From Dermacentor variabilis (taxonomy: Eukaryota > Arthropoda > Arachnida > Ixodida > Ixodidae), in contig NC_134571.1 in assembly GCF_050947875.1 (NCBI RefSeq), positions 226,124,024-226,188,023 on the forward strand: DNA of 64,000 bases, given 5' to 3'. This document shows, piece by piece, positions 1-10,530 of this stretch. The position numbers and the translations under genes were made by a program. Position 1 is the stretch's first letter. Each line of letters begins with the position of its first letter. A model generated the notes under the pieces. The model had not been told where the DNA came from. It saw nothing but the letters and a program-made list of their open reading frames with translations, and did not search any database.

Positions 1-915
1 GAGATAAATGCTTTGTCATCTGATGTGCATGCGCGGAACGCGGAGAAATCGTAATCTCAATGTAAATTGTCAAAGAGGCATTGTGGAATGCGATCGATGC
101 AGACTTGTTAGTTCCTCTTATAATAATATTATTAATGTTCATTAGAAGAGTATATCAATATGCAAAAGCGCACCTGCGAAAGTCAAATGAGCGCCTCTAC
201 AGGCCTGTCTCCTAGATGCGATCCTTGTGCCTTAGTTACGTGAGAAGATTTTGAGTATCTCTTTTTTTTTTCTGAAGAATGTGTTGCACTTGGTGGACAC
301 ATGAGCGCAGCAAACAACACAGATTGACTGGGCGAATTCGGGTGGCGCCGTCTGCTGGGAATTAAAAGCTCTGGTTTGCCCGTTTGGTTAGCACAAGCAT
401 TTAATGGCTCAACGTGCTAATATTACACATTTAGTACTTGTCAACACGCCCGATTCTGAAAGAGATTTAAACGCAAGTCGCTCCCCTGTATCGCATGTTT
501 CAGACGTAGCAAATTTCCTCAGCTGAATATTGCGCCGGTAATTTGAAGTTACGAGCGTCTTCTGCTGCCATTACCTGTCTTTTTGTACGCCTTATAAGAT
601 AAGGTTGCAACCTCTTTCCGGTGTAGCATGTTTGTATAACTTGCGCACTTTTACTGTAAAGACATTCTATCATTCAGCTACCGTATTTCTTTAATTTTTC
701 TCACTGCTTAGAAAGGCTGGTTGGCATGCTCTCTGTAACTGCACTCCCGCTTGAGTGTGGTGATTGCACTTATCCTAAACCTGCGAGTTCTTCGATGGTC
801 TATGCTTCCACGTCGTAAATTAACAGTTGCGCTTCCAGAACGTCATCATTGCGCTGCACATAAGTTTAGATTACGCTCTGTTGCGAAACGAAACTCCCAC
901 TACTTCCAAATAAAT
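1..915. other. Non-coding stretch, no feature recognised
   Basis: No reading frame with recognisable protein motifs, no tandem repeat and no RNA-like element was seen. Only short chance frames are present. Confidence 0.6.
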
Positions 916-917
916 TA

Positions 918-1128
918 TTCTGAGGTTTTACGGTGCATAACCACGATATGATTATGAAGCACGCCATAGCAGGTGACTCCGGAATAATTTCGACTACCAG
1001 GAGTTCGTCAACCTTCCGCCACACTGGCGTTATTGCAATTTGAGCCGAATCGAAAGGCCGTTCACGTGCGGGATTTGATCCCGCGATGCTGGAGCTTAGC
1101 AGCGCAGCGCCACACCACGCATCTGCAC
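918..1128 (-). mobile_element. Old tRNA-derived SINE (Ruka-like)
   Basis: Read on the minus strand, the right end carries a tRNA-like head with a B-box-like GGATCAAATCC (1071-1081). The body ends at the left in the phrase 'ttttacggtgcataacc', which matches the 3' body of the better preserved SINE at 13688-13925. It is diverged, and target duplications were not identified. It could be a related but distinct SINE subfamily. Confidence 0.6.
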
Positions 1129-2194
1129 TATTTCTCACAAGTGATGTCAAACCATCGGTGATTTGAGTATCGACAGCGTACAAATGTTTTCCGCACTATA
1201 ATGGATAATTTCCCAACATCGGCAACTTGCGTTACAGCGCAGAAAAAGATACGCTGACAACTCAAGGAACCTTAGCGTTTCACATAGGCCGTGCACTCGA
1301 TTCCGTTATTCGGCGGGAGGGTTTACATCGAACCGGGGCCCGTTGTTTGAATAACGTTGTTTGATTACCGATTAAGGGAGTAAAGATGGCATCTGGCAGA
1401 GCACCTTGAAACAACGAAGTAAAGAGAATGAACAAACACGAGCACTGTACTGCAACTGTCGGTTTGTTTCTGGGAAACATCTTACTTCACAGGCCTTTCT
1501 ACTGCACACGAAAAACATGAAAAGGAAGAACGAAGTGAGTGACACACACCACCTGACATTGCCGCTTTCAGATATATAAAGGCCTTTTTCGTTTCTGTCA
1601 GATAAGGTGGCTGAGGGGAAACTCACCCAAATGCCTGCGCCGCGACGCGTGCTCCTAGCTTTTACCTCCATATGTCTCACCTAGCCTCTATTCACTATCT
1701 TTTGCATAGCTGCGCCGAGTTTCGAGCGTTCGCCAGCTACGGCTGGAACTGAAGCTTGAACAGCTCCGCTGTTAAAAATTGAGGAGTTCAGCAAAGTACT
1801 ATGTCTGGCTTTTTGGTGCACACCAGGCAAATAATAAGCTAAAGTGATAGATTATTGCTCGAGAATCTCTAAGGCGCCAATATTGTCGCGAGCAGAGCCC
1901 TAATAATCGAGAAATTGAGGAAAATGCAGGGCATGGTAAGGGACTCCTCCGGGACATTCAAGTACTTGCTGAATGGCGGAAACACTCCTCAGTTAAATTC
2001 TCTCACTAGTACTCAACTATTCAATGCAAAAAAAAAGCATCTTTGTATTGTATGATCAGACGAAACGAAATGGTACTTGTCCGGTTCTATCTCAGTTTTA
2101 GAAAAAAGAACTAATTCAAATTACCCTGGACAACGACGCGGGCGGTCAAAACCTTTCATGTTCGCTCCACTCCGCGCCACCCACGCTTTCGCGT
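1129..2194. other. Non-coding stretch, no feature recognised
   Basis: About 1 kb without recognisable domains or repeats. Frames of up to 102 codons occur on the minus strand but show no motif. Confidence 0.55.
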
Positions 2195-2335
2195 TTCACT
2201 CGTTTTGGTATCGCGTAGTGCAGCGGTGGTTTTGCAGGCTCGCAAAACTCGCACGAACTGCAAGTAGCAGAGAATTCAACTTCCACGTGATGTCGCGGGA
2301 TGCCCGAACGGTCTACGCCACTTGACCAAAAAGCA
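2195..2335 (+). repeat. Dispersed repeat, copy 1
   Basis: This segment matches, with substitutions, the reverse complement of 37030-37172. Both contain the phrases 'gagaattcaacttccacgtg' / 'ggaagttgaattctcggctg' and a tail ending in 'gcc/gccacttgacc'. Both give similar chance translations around SSREFNFHV. It is an interspersed repeat of unknown class; no TIR or coding capacity was seen. Confidence 0.55.
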
Positions 2336-4055
2336 GCTGCAGCAGCAAGCCTTGGATCGTTACCGTTTTATACCACTGTCATCACACTGGGCGTCCATTC
2401 GACCGCGGAGGGGCTACACTCGAGACATTAATGTTATTCGGTGGCGATATCAATGGCGATCATCCCGAAAAAATGTGGCGAATAAAGTAGGACAAGGTAG
2501 GTATAAAGTGCTTGCATAAGTGCACATAAAGTGCTTGCTGATGCCTGATTAACCAAAACGTGCCACCAGGCGCCAGAGTGTTTACAATATGGCCGACGAG
2601 CAGAGTGGCGGCGGCATGGGCGGCGGCCAGACGCTGACGAGCTGGAGAGTAACAACATTTTGCGACAGCCTGCCGTACATATTTCTTCTGTTTAAAGTAA
2701 CAAATCCATTAAAACACGGAAAAGTTATTATTTCTATAAGGGTACAGCTTTCAATTTCCAAAGGCTCTGTCCTGTTTTACTTTGTTTTTGGGATAGAGAG
2801 TACACATTGGCTCCGAGTGCGAAGCCGAATTAGTTTCTCGAACTCATTCGATTGCTGATGTCATTCGGTGCTAATGGCATTAAACATCGCTGTGTAGCAG
2901 CCGAATAATGTCATTCGATGCTAATGCCAGTTGATTCGAATGACACTAGAATGCCCAGTGTGACAGGGGTTTTACTCCCCAACGGCAGGAAAGGGTGATG
3001 ACGACGCATGCAACGTCACCACTCCCCCGGGTGGCTGCCGAGAGATTTGAATTTCAAAGAAGACATTCGCACCCTTCATATGCAATTTGCTCGTAAACTA
3101 AATCTTTTCTTGGAGGGATACAAGCCCTGCGAGGTTTCTGGAACGGTATCTAAACAGTCCACATCGATTTATCACTTGTCTTTAGTGTCCCTTTAAGAAA
3201 ACTGTAAGGCGCAAAGCTAAAGCCAACCGAAAAGACAACATGGTTGGTTCTAACCTTGCGCCTGGCATCCTTCTTAAGAGTAGAGGCGCATGCGAGCAAC
3301 TGTCAAGAGACAAGCGAGCGGTAGATATCAACTTGGATTTCATCCGCACAGTCGGTGTTTCATTAGGCGTCATCTGCTGCATTGTCATTGCAGCCAGGCG
3401 TGGGTCGCACTGTGCAGCGTAAAACCGCAAAATTGTGGCTGTACATTGGGAGCGTGTATAGCGCGAGGCAGCTATCAACTAGACCGTAAGGAACCGAGAG
3501 TAATAATTACTTTCTTGCTCGGCTATCTGTGCTGTGCTTGATAAAAAATACGTTGAGCAAACAGGCCATCGGGGCAGCTGGCCTCGGGGCAACCCCCTGA
3601 ATTAGTGACGATTCGGGACAACAAGGTTCCTCAAAACAGCTGCAGTCTATTTTGTAGGTGGCACTACTATTATAACATATTTCTTAATCTGGACGTTTCG
3701 CAGAAATCCCTCGTCTTTGCCCTTTTTCACCGGAGGTCAGCGTCTTAGCGACCCGATTATAATCAGCTTGCTATAAGACATCACTCTACAGTAAATGGCC
3801 TCGTTGATGTATGTATGTATCCGCGGCCACCGTTTGTACATGTGGCTGTGGCGAATAAACATTTCGTAGTGAGCACTTCAGCGAAAAGGGAGGGGTGTCA
3901 TTTCCTGTGATGTTTTTGTGTGTGCGTGTGTCTTCTGCGCTTTTGAGAAAGTTACCGAGATAGATTACAAAGTGGCCCAGCTACCCGTTCTTCTAAATCT
4001 AATGTAGCTCGCTGTTTGGCATTTGTAGTTCTGTGGATGCTTTAAGAGAAATTAA
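2336..4055. other. Non-coding stretch, no feature recognised
   Basis: No convincing gene. A short GTAT run occurs at about 3810-3822. The phrase 'tttagtgtccctttaa' near 3182 looks like a piece of a dispersed repeat. Confidence 0.55.
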
Positions 4056-4268
4056 ATTATGGGATTTTATGTGCTAGAACCACGATCTGATTATGAAGGA
4101 CTCGGGAAATTTGGACCACCTGGCGTTCTTTAACGTGCAACTAAATCTAAGTACACGGCTGTTTTCGCATTTCCCCCCATAAGAATGCGGCCGGCGTGGC
4201 CAATATTTGATCCCGCAACCTTGTGCTTAGCAGCCGAACACCATAGCCACTACGCAACCGCGGCGGGT
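4056..4268 (-). mobile_element. tRNA-derived SINE (Ruka-like), diverged
   Basis: The minus strand reads from a tRNA-like head at about 4268 (B-box-like region at 4203-4213) through a body resembling the SINE at 13688-13925 in reverse complement: the phrase around 'gcatttccccccat' and the tail around 'gggattttatgtgctag'. It has more substitutions than the 13.7-kb copy, so it is probably older. No clear target duplication. Confidence 0.75.
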
Positions 4269-4905
4269 AGGATGCTTTTCCAGTTGGTGGCTAGCAACAA
4301 AAAATAAAATTACGATAAGTAGTTGTAACACTCAGTCCATGCATTTAGGCAGCAATGTTGTGGCAAAGGGATTTGAAAAAACTAACCAATTTCCACCGGA
4401 CTAACAAAATTTGTTGATGTTGTCACGAAGGCGAGATGTAGGCGACGTATACAGTGTGTTTCAGCTAACTTTAGCCAGAGATTTAAAATATGCTGATGTA
4501 CTCTAAGACGACGCGACCAAATGCACGTTGCTCACTATTGTATGCAGAGTGTCACGCTATTTTTTGTATTTTGCTTAATTAGATAATTAGTCAAGATTAT
4601 ACATCCAACTTCCGAAGCAAGGAAGCTAAGAAAAAATTCCAATTAGAAAGTTGCACAGCGGTTTGCAAAACGTTTGACATAGACAGACAATTTAATAGAC
4701 GACTTAATACGTAAAAAGGCAGTTTGCGTCTTTCTATCTAATAAGTATTAGTGTGTTTCAGTTTACTGCGAATGCTCGCGAAATACACAAAAAGCACCCC
4801 GTGACATGCCCGCTTGCGCGTCGTGATTGCACTGCTACCAAGTGTTACGCGCAAAAGGAACTCACCATTTAGCCGGGTGTGCTGCCGCTGTGTCCGCTTA
4901 TCGCT
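4269..4905. other. Non-coding stretch, no feature recognised
   Basis: AT-rich sequence between the SINE and the recognisable edge of the Ty3/gypsy remnant. It may contain decayed pol sequence of that element, but I could not follow it. Confidence 0.5.
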
Positions 4906-4949
4906 ATCATGAACCGCCGCGAGGGGCCTAAAGCGGTGGTCTTAAATCC

Positions 4950-5830
4950 AAGATGTCACGATGGAACGCGGTAGAGATTTTCAGCTTGCGCCTTGGTCAG
5001 ATCGGGAGCGTTCAACTTCTTTATGTCGCTGAGAGACGAAGAAGCGAAGTTGGCGGAGCAAGAAGGCGGCGAAACATCTGCATCCAAAGCGGCAATCTTG
5101 CAGGGATCAAGCGCGGTAGTGGTGGCCGGCGACATTGCCTTGCGGGATAACCTTCGCGTTGCGAAGGGGAACGACTATCGTACGTCAGCAACGGAAAGAA
5201 TAGTGTGAGCAAGGGCGACATCGCGGACTAGAAGAACGCCAAAAATCAAAGACAAGACGCAGTCGCCATCGCGGATATCACTTGAAGACGTCAAACTTAC
5301 GCGTGTAGCATATTGAGGCGGCAAGCGAACGTGATGTCGAGAGCATAAGCGTGGTGACATGTCGGCTGGAATATCGGCATGATGGGGCACCTCAAGCTGA
5401 AGAGACGTTCGGATTTGATTGATTATGTGACCCACAAGTCGCACAATCAATGAAGGCAAATTGAAAGGACAGGAAATCTAAGCCGAACATTAGCTCACTC
5501 CTCGATGATGGTACATTGGACTGGATCGTCAGCAGTGCGGATCACAAGAACGACAGGAGGCGCCCCTCCATGAGCAACGCGCAGGATGCGGGACGCAGCA
5601 GACGTGAGCACTTTATGAAGGTGACGACGAAAGATCTGCGCGCCCCAGGGTCAATGGGCGCAGAAATGGCGACGCCATCAGCATCAACGTCCAGAAAGCT
5701 TCGTCTCGTCGGCAGCATCACAAGCGGATTTGTGGTGGAAGTCGTCAATGTAGCGTCACCTGCGGGCGCGGAACTCTTTAGTTTTTCTGATGGGCACGTG
5801 CAGGACTAAAGGGGGACGACGGCCAGCGAG
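4950..5830 (-). pseudogene. Ty3/gypsy protease and start of pol, broken
   Basis: Minus-strand frames give the aspartic protease neighbourhood. A DPGA motif (Asp codon 5650-5652) stands where retropepsins have D-T/S-G-A, so the residue after the catalytic Asp is changed. Next comes a FGLDFLS-type phrase, as in the segment after the protease flap, and then frames at 5459-5175 (VRLPPQYATRVSL, VRDVALAHTILSVAD) and 5150-4990 (LSDIKKLNAPDLTKAQAENL), as in the protease-RT spacer. At least three frame changes and several stops separate these pieces. It stops just before the RT fingers. The family role is polyprotein processing; this copy cannot be functional. Confidence 0.75.
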
Positions 5831-5851
5831 TCGGCGGTAAACGAGATGGCG

Positions 5852-8800
5852 GGCGTGATTCGTGACCACGCAGTGACGGTGAGCGACTATTAATCCTTGA
5901 GGAGGCATCGACGTTGGGGAAATACGACCGCGTTAATGTGGGAAGCGGTTACACTCCGGACGGCGGTAAGGTGGAGACGACGCTCGAGGCGGCGAGGACC
6001 AGCGGTGGCACAGTAACGGGCGACTTGGTCGATATGGTGACCACTGCGTGCCTGATTCGTGACCACGCGGTGACGGTGAGCGACTATTAATCCTTGAGGA
6101 GGCATCGACGTTGGGGAAATACGACCGCGTTAATGTGGGAAGCGGTTACACTCCGGACGGCGGTAAGGTGGAGACGACGCTCGAGGCGGCGAGGACCAGC
6201 GGTGGCACAGTAACGGGCGACTTGGTCGATATGGTGTCCACTGCGTGCCTGATTCATGACCACGCGGTGACGGTGAGCGACTATTAATCCTTGAGGGAGC
6301 ATCGACGTTGGGGAAATACGACCGCGTTAATGTGGGAAGCGGTTACACTCCGGACGGCGGTAAGGTGGAGACGACGCTCGAGGCGGCGAGGACCAGCGGT
6401 GGCACAGTAACGGGCGACTTGGTCGATATGGTGACCACTGCGTGCCTGATTCGTGACCACGCGGTGACGGTGAGCGACTATTAATCCTTGAGGGAGCATC
6501 GACGTTGGGGAAATACGACCGCGTTAATGTGGGAAGCGGTTACACTCCGGACGGCGGTAAGGTGGAGACGACGCTCGAGGCGGCGAGGACCAGCGGTGGC
6601 ACAGTAACGGGCGACTTGGTCGATATGGTGTCCACTGCGTGCCTGATTCATGACCACGCGGTGACGGTGAGCGACTATTAATCCTTGAGGGAGCATCGAC
6701 GTTGGGGAAATACGACCGCGTTAATGTGGGAAGCGGTTACGCTCCGGACGGCGGTAAGGTGGAGACGACGCTCGAGGCGGCGAGGACCAGCGGTGGCACA
6801 GTAACGGGCGACTTGGTCGATATGGTGTCCACTGCGTGCCTGATTCGTGACCACGCGGTGACGGTGAGCGACTATTAATCCTTGAGGGAGCATCGACGTT
6901 GGGGAAATACGACCGCGTTAATGTGGGAAGCGGTTACACTCCGGACGGCGGTAAGGTGGAGACGACGCTCGAGGCGGCGAGGACCAGCGGTGGCACAGTA
7001 ACGGGCGACTTGGTCGATATGGTGTCCACTGCGTGCCTGATTCATGACCACGCGGTGACGGTGAGCGACTATTAATCCTTGAGGGAGCATCGACGTTGGG
7101 GAAATACGACCGCGTTAATGTGGGAAGCGGTTACGCTCCGGACGGCGGTAAGGTGGAGACGACGCTCGAGGCGGCGAGGACCAGCGGTGGCACAGTAACG
7201 GGCGACTTGGTCGATATGGTGACAACTGCGTGCCTGATTCATGACCACGCGGTGACGGTGAGCGACTATTAATCCTTGAGGGAGCATCGACGTTGGGGAA
7301 ATACGACCGCGTTAATGTGGGAAGCGGTTACACTCCGGACGGCGGTAAGGTGGAGACGACGCTCGAGGCGGCGAGGACCAGCGGTGGCACAGTAACGGGC
7401 GACTTGGTCGATATGGTGACCACTGCGTGCCTGATTCATGACCACGCGGTGACGGTGAGCGACTATTAATCCTTGAGGGAGCATCGACGTTGGGGAAATA
7501 CGACCGCGTTAATGTGGGAAGCGGTTACACTCCGGACGGCGGTAAGGTGGAGACGACGCTCGAGGCGGCGAGGACCAGCGGTGGCACAGTAACGGGCGAC
7601 TTGGTCGATATGGTGACCAATGCGTGCCTGATTCATGACCACGCGGTGACGGTGAGCGACTATTAATCCTTGAGGGAGCATCGACGTTGGGGAAATACGA
7701 CCGCGTTAATGTGGGAAGCGGTTACACTCCGGACGGCGGTAAGGTGGAGACGACGCTCGAGGCGGCGAGGACCAACGGTGGCACAGTAACGGGCGACTTG
7801 GTCGATATGGTGACCACTGCGTGCCTGATTCATGACCACGCGGTGACGGTGAGCGACTATTAATCCTTGAGGGAGCATCGACGTTGGGGAAATACGACCG
7901 CGTTAATGTGGGAAGCGGTTACGCTCCGGACGGCGGTAAGGTGGAGACGACGCTTGAGGCGGCGAGGACCAGCGGTGGCACAGTAACGGGCGACTTGGTC
8001 GATATGGTGACCACTGCGTGCCTGATTCATGACCACGCGGTGACGGTGAGCGACTATTAATCCTTGAGGGAGCATCGACGTTGGGGAAATACGACCGCGT
8101 TAATGTGGGAAGCGGTTACGCTCCGGACGGCGGTAAGGTGGAGACGACGCTCGAGGCGGCGAGGACCAGCGGTGGCACAGTAACGGGCGACTTGGTCGAT
8201 ATGGTGACCACTGCGTGCCTGATTCATGACCACGCGGTGACGGTGAGCGACTATTAATCCTTGAGGGAGCATCGACGTTGGGGAAATACGACAGCGTTAA
8301 TGTGGGAAGCGGTTACGCTCCGGACGGCGGTAAGGTGGAGACGACGCTTGAGGCGGCGAGGACCAGCGGTGGCACAGTAACGGGCGACTTGGTCGATATG
8401 GTGACCACTGCGTGCCTGATTCATGACCACGCGGTGACGGTGAGCGACTATTAATCCTTGAGGGAGCATCGACGTTGGGGAAATACGACCGCGTTAATGT
8501 GGGAAGCGGTTACACTCCGGACGGCGGTAAGGTGGAGACGACGCTCGAGGCGGCGAGGACCAGCGGTGGCACAGTAACGGGCGACTTGGTCGATATGGTG
8601 ACCACTGCGTGCCTGATTCATGACCACGCGGTGACGGTGAGCGACTATTAATCCTTGAGGGAGCATCGACGTTGGGGAAATACGACCGCGTTAATGTGGG
8701 AAGCGGTTACGCTCCGGACGGCGGTAAGGTGGAGACGACGCTTGAGGCGGCGAGGACCAGCGGTGGCACAGTAACGGGCGACTTGGTCGATATGGTGACC

Positions 8801-9585
8801 ACTGCGTGCCTGATTCATGACCACGCGGTGACGGTGAGCGACTATTAATCCTTGAGGGAGCATCGACGTTGGGGAAATACGACCGCGTTAATGTGGGAAG
8901 CGGTTACGCTCCGGACGGCGGTAAGGTGGAGACGACGCTCGAGGCGGCGAGGACCAGCGGTGGCACAGTAACGGGCGACTTGGTCGATATGGTGACCACT
9001 GCGTGCCTGATTCATGACCACGCGGTGACGGTGAGCGACTATTAATCCTTGAGGGAGCATCGACGTTGGGGAAATACGACCGCGTTAATGTGGGAAGCGG
9101 TTACGCTCCGGACGGCGGTAAGGTGGAGACGACGCTTGAGGCGGCGAGGACCAGCGGTGGCACAGTAACGGGCGACTTGGTCGATATGGTGACCACTGCG
9201 TGCCTGATTCATGACCACGCGGTGACGGTGAGCGACTATTAATCCTTGAGGGAGCATCGACGTTGGGGAAATACGACCGCGTTAATGTGGGAAGCGGTTA
9301 CACTCCGGACGGCGGTAAGGTGGAGACGACGCTCGAGGCGGCGAGGACCAGCGGTGGCACAGTAACGGGCGACTTGGTCGATATGGTGACCACTGCGTGC
9401 CTGATTCATGACCACGCGGTGACGGTGAGCGACTATTAATCCTTGAGGGAGCATCGACGTTGGGGAAATACGACCGCGTTAATGTGGGAAGCGGTTACAC
9501 TCCGGACGGCGGTAAGGTGGAGACGACGTTCGAGGCGGCGAGGACCAGCGGTGGCACAGTAACGGGCGACTTGGTCGATATGGTG
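5852..9585. repeat. 197-bp tandem satellite derived from gag C-terminus
   Basis: About 19 head-to-tail copies of a 197-bp unit; identical 71-codon minus-strand frames recur every 197 bp from 5890 to 9454. Copies are nearly identical, differing at a handful of sites. On the minus strand each unit encodes a HHIDQVARYC-type phrase, the second half of a gag CCHC zinc knuckle, followed by an arginine/proline-rich gag tail. The right edge (9585) runs directly into the remaining gag of the same strand and the left edge (5852) into the protease region. Single-base markers alternate with period 2 and period 4 (see findings). The 71-codon frames are repeats, not genes. Confidence 0.95.
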
Positions 9586-10530
9586 AACAGTAAACATATC
9601 GGTCGATCCGCAGGGGTGATTGCGCTGTCGTGTAGGAAATTGCTGCTCTCGAGAGGATGAGAGTGGACGCCACGATGTTTGTGTTGGGCTGCCCACTGCA
9701 CTCAGAGGAAATGCCCATGTTTGCGAGCTCCCGCTAGACAATAGCTTGAACGAATGGAGTCGTAATCGAGCTCGAGTCACCGGCGTGCACTGTGACAGGG
9801 GTGATGGCCTCAAGGTCGCGGTGCGGAATCCGAGTAAGCTGATCTAGTGGAACTGACGGCTGTGCTGTCGTGTGGTCTTCGCCAGACGAAGTTGCCGCCG
9901 TGTTGGGAAGACGCGTGACCAACGCGTCGGATTTTAGCCTTCTGAAAGCGCCAGAAATCTTTTATAATGTCGTTCACTGTAGAAAAGGTTTTGCTCATTA
10001 AAAAGTTGAATGCCTCGTCGGCGATCCCTTTCAAAATACCGCCAACCTTGTCGTCCTCCAGCATCTCGCCATCAGCCTTTCGGCATAGCGATAACACGTC
10101 TTCTTTGTTCGAAACCTTAAGATTCCGCAGACGGCTGTGGACGTTACGCGAGCAACTTGTTATCAGTGACCTTGTTAGCAGCGGCCTTCCAGCGAGCGGG
10201 CTTCCCAAATAAGTCTCGTGGTCTTTCTTTGTCCCTGCTCCCGATCTCAGTTTCGCTCTTCTTTTCCTGCTCTCGTGCGCTACGCGAACACCACCGTTAT
10301 GAACCACGACCAACTCGCCCGAGCCTCCACCCTAATCACCTTCGTGGTTGTCAAAACACGCTGTCGCAGGGCCTTTGGGGTGGAACATAACATTTGCCAA
10401 CATTATGGTAGCGTCCTATTGGTTGTTCGCACTCACGCGTTCGTAATCCGCCAGCCAGTCTTCAACGTCCGCTTCACCGGAACCGCAAAAGGTGCCAGGA
10501 TCTTGCGGTTGCACAAGCACGACCGTAGAG
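9586..10530 (-). pseudogene. Ty3/gypsy gag, broken
   Basis: The minus strand encodes a retrotransposon gag. From the N-terminal side: EADVEDWLADYERVSANN (about 10500-10430), then DNHEGD, then the helical segment LCRKADGEM..DDKVGGILKGIADEAFN (about 10085-10005), then STVNDIIKD and a basic tail. The next phrase, RLPNTAATSSGEDHTTAQ, is in another frame (9922-9870). There are in-frame stops after ANNQ and after HEGD, and a frameshift near 9925. The knuckle begins at about 9597 and continues into the first satellite unit. In the family, gag packages element RNA; here it is a relic. Neighbours are the satellite and protease. Confidence 0.8.

Larger units (their letters stand above)
4906..10530 (-). 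mobile_element. Decayed Ty3/gypsy retrotransposon split by an internal satellite
   Basis: On the minus strand the order is gag (10530 to 9586), a 197-bp tandem array (9585 to 5852), then protease and the start of pol (5830 to about 4910). Gag and protease are in the normal order for Ty3/gypsy, so the array lies inside one element. No LTR was recognised on either side, and reverse transcriptase is missing beyond the first residues. Stops and frameshifts throughout show a dead copy. The assignment rests on gag and protease phrases typical of arthropod Ty3/gypsy polyproteins; the array position is directly visible. Confidence 0.8.

Noticed and set aside
5890..9454. Eighteen identical 71-codon minus-strand frames, or a CRISPR-like array
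   Set aside because: The frames are a by-product of a 197-bp tandem repeat; there are no variable spacers and no short palindromic repeats, and the unit is gag-derived.
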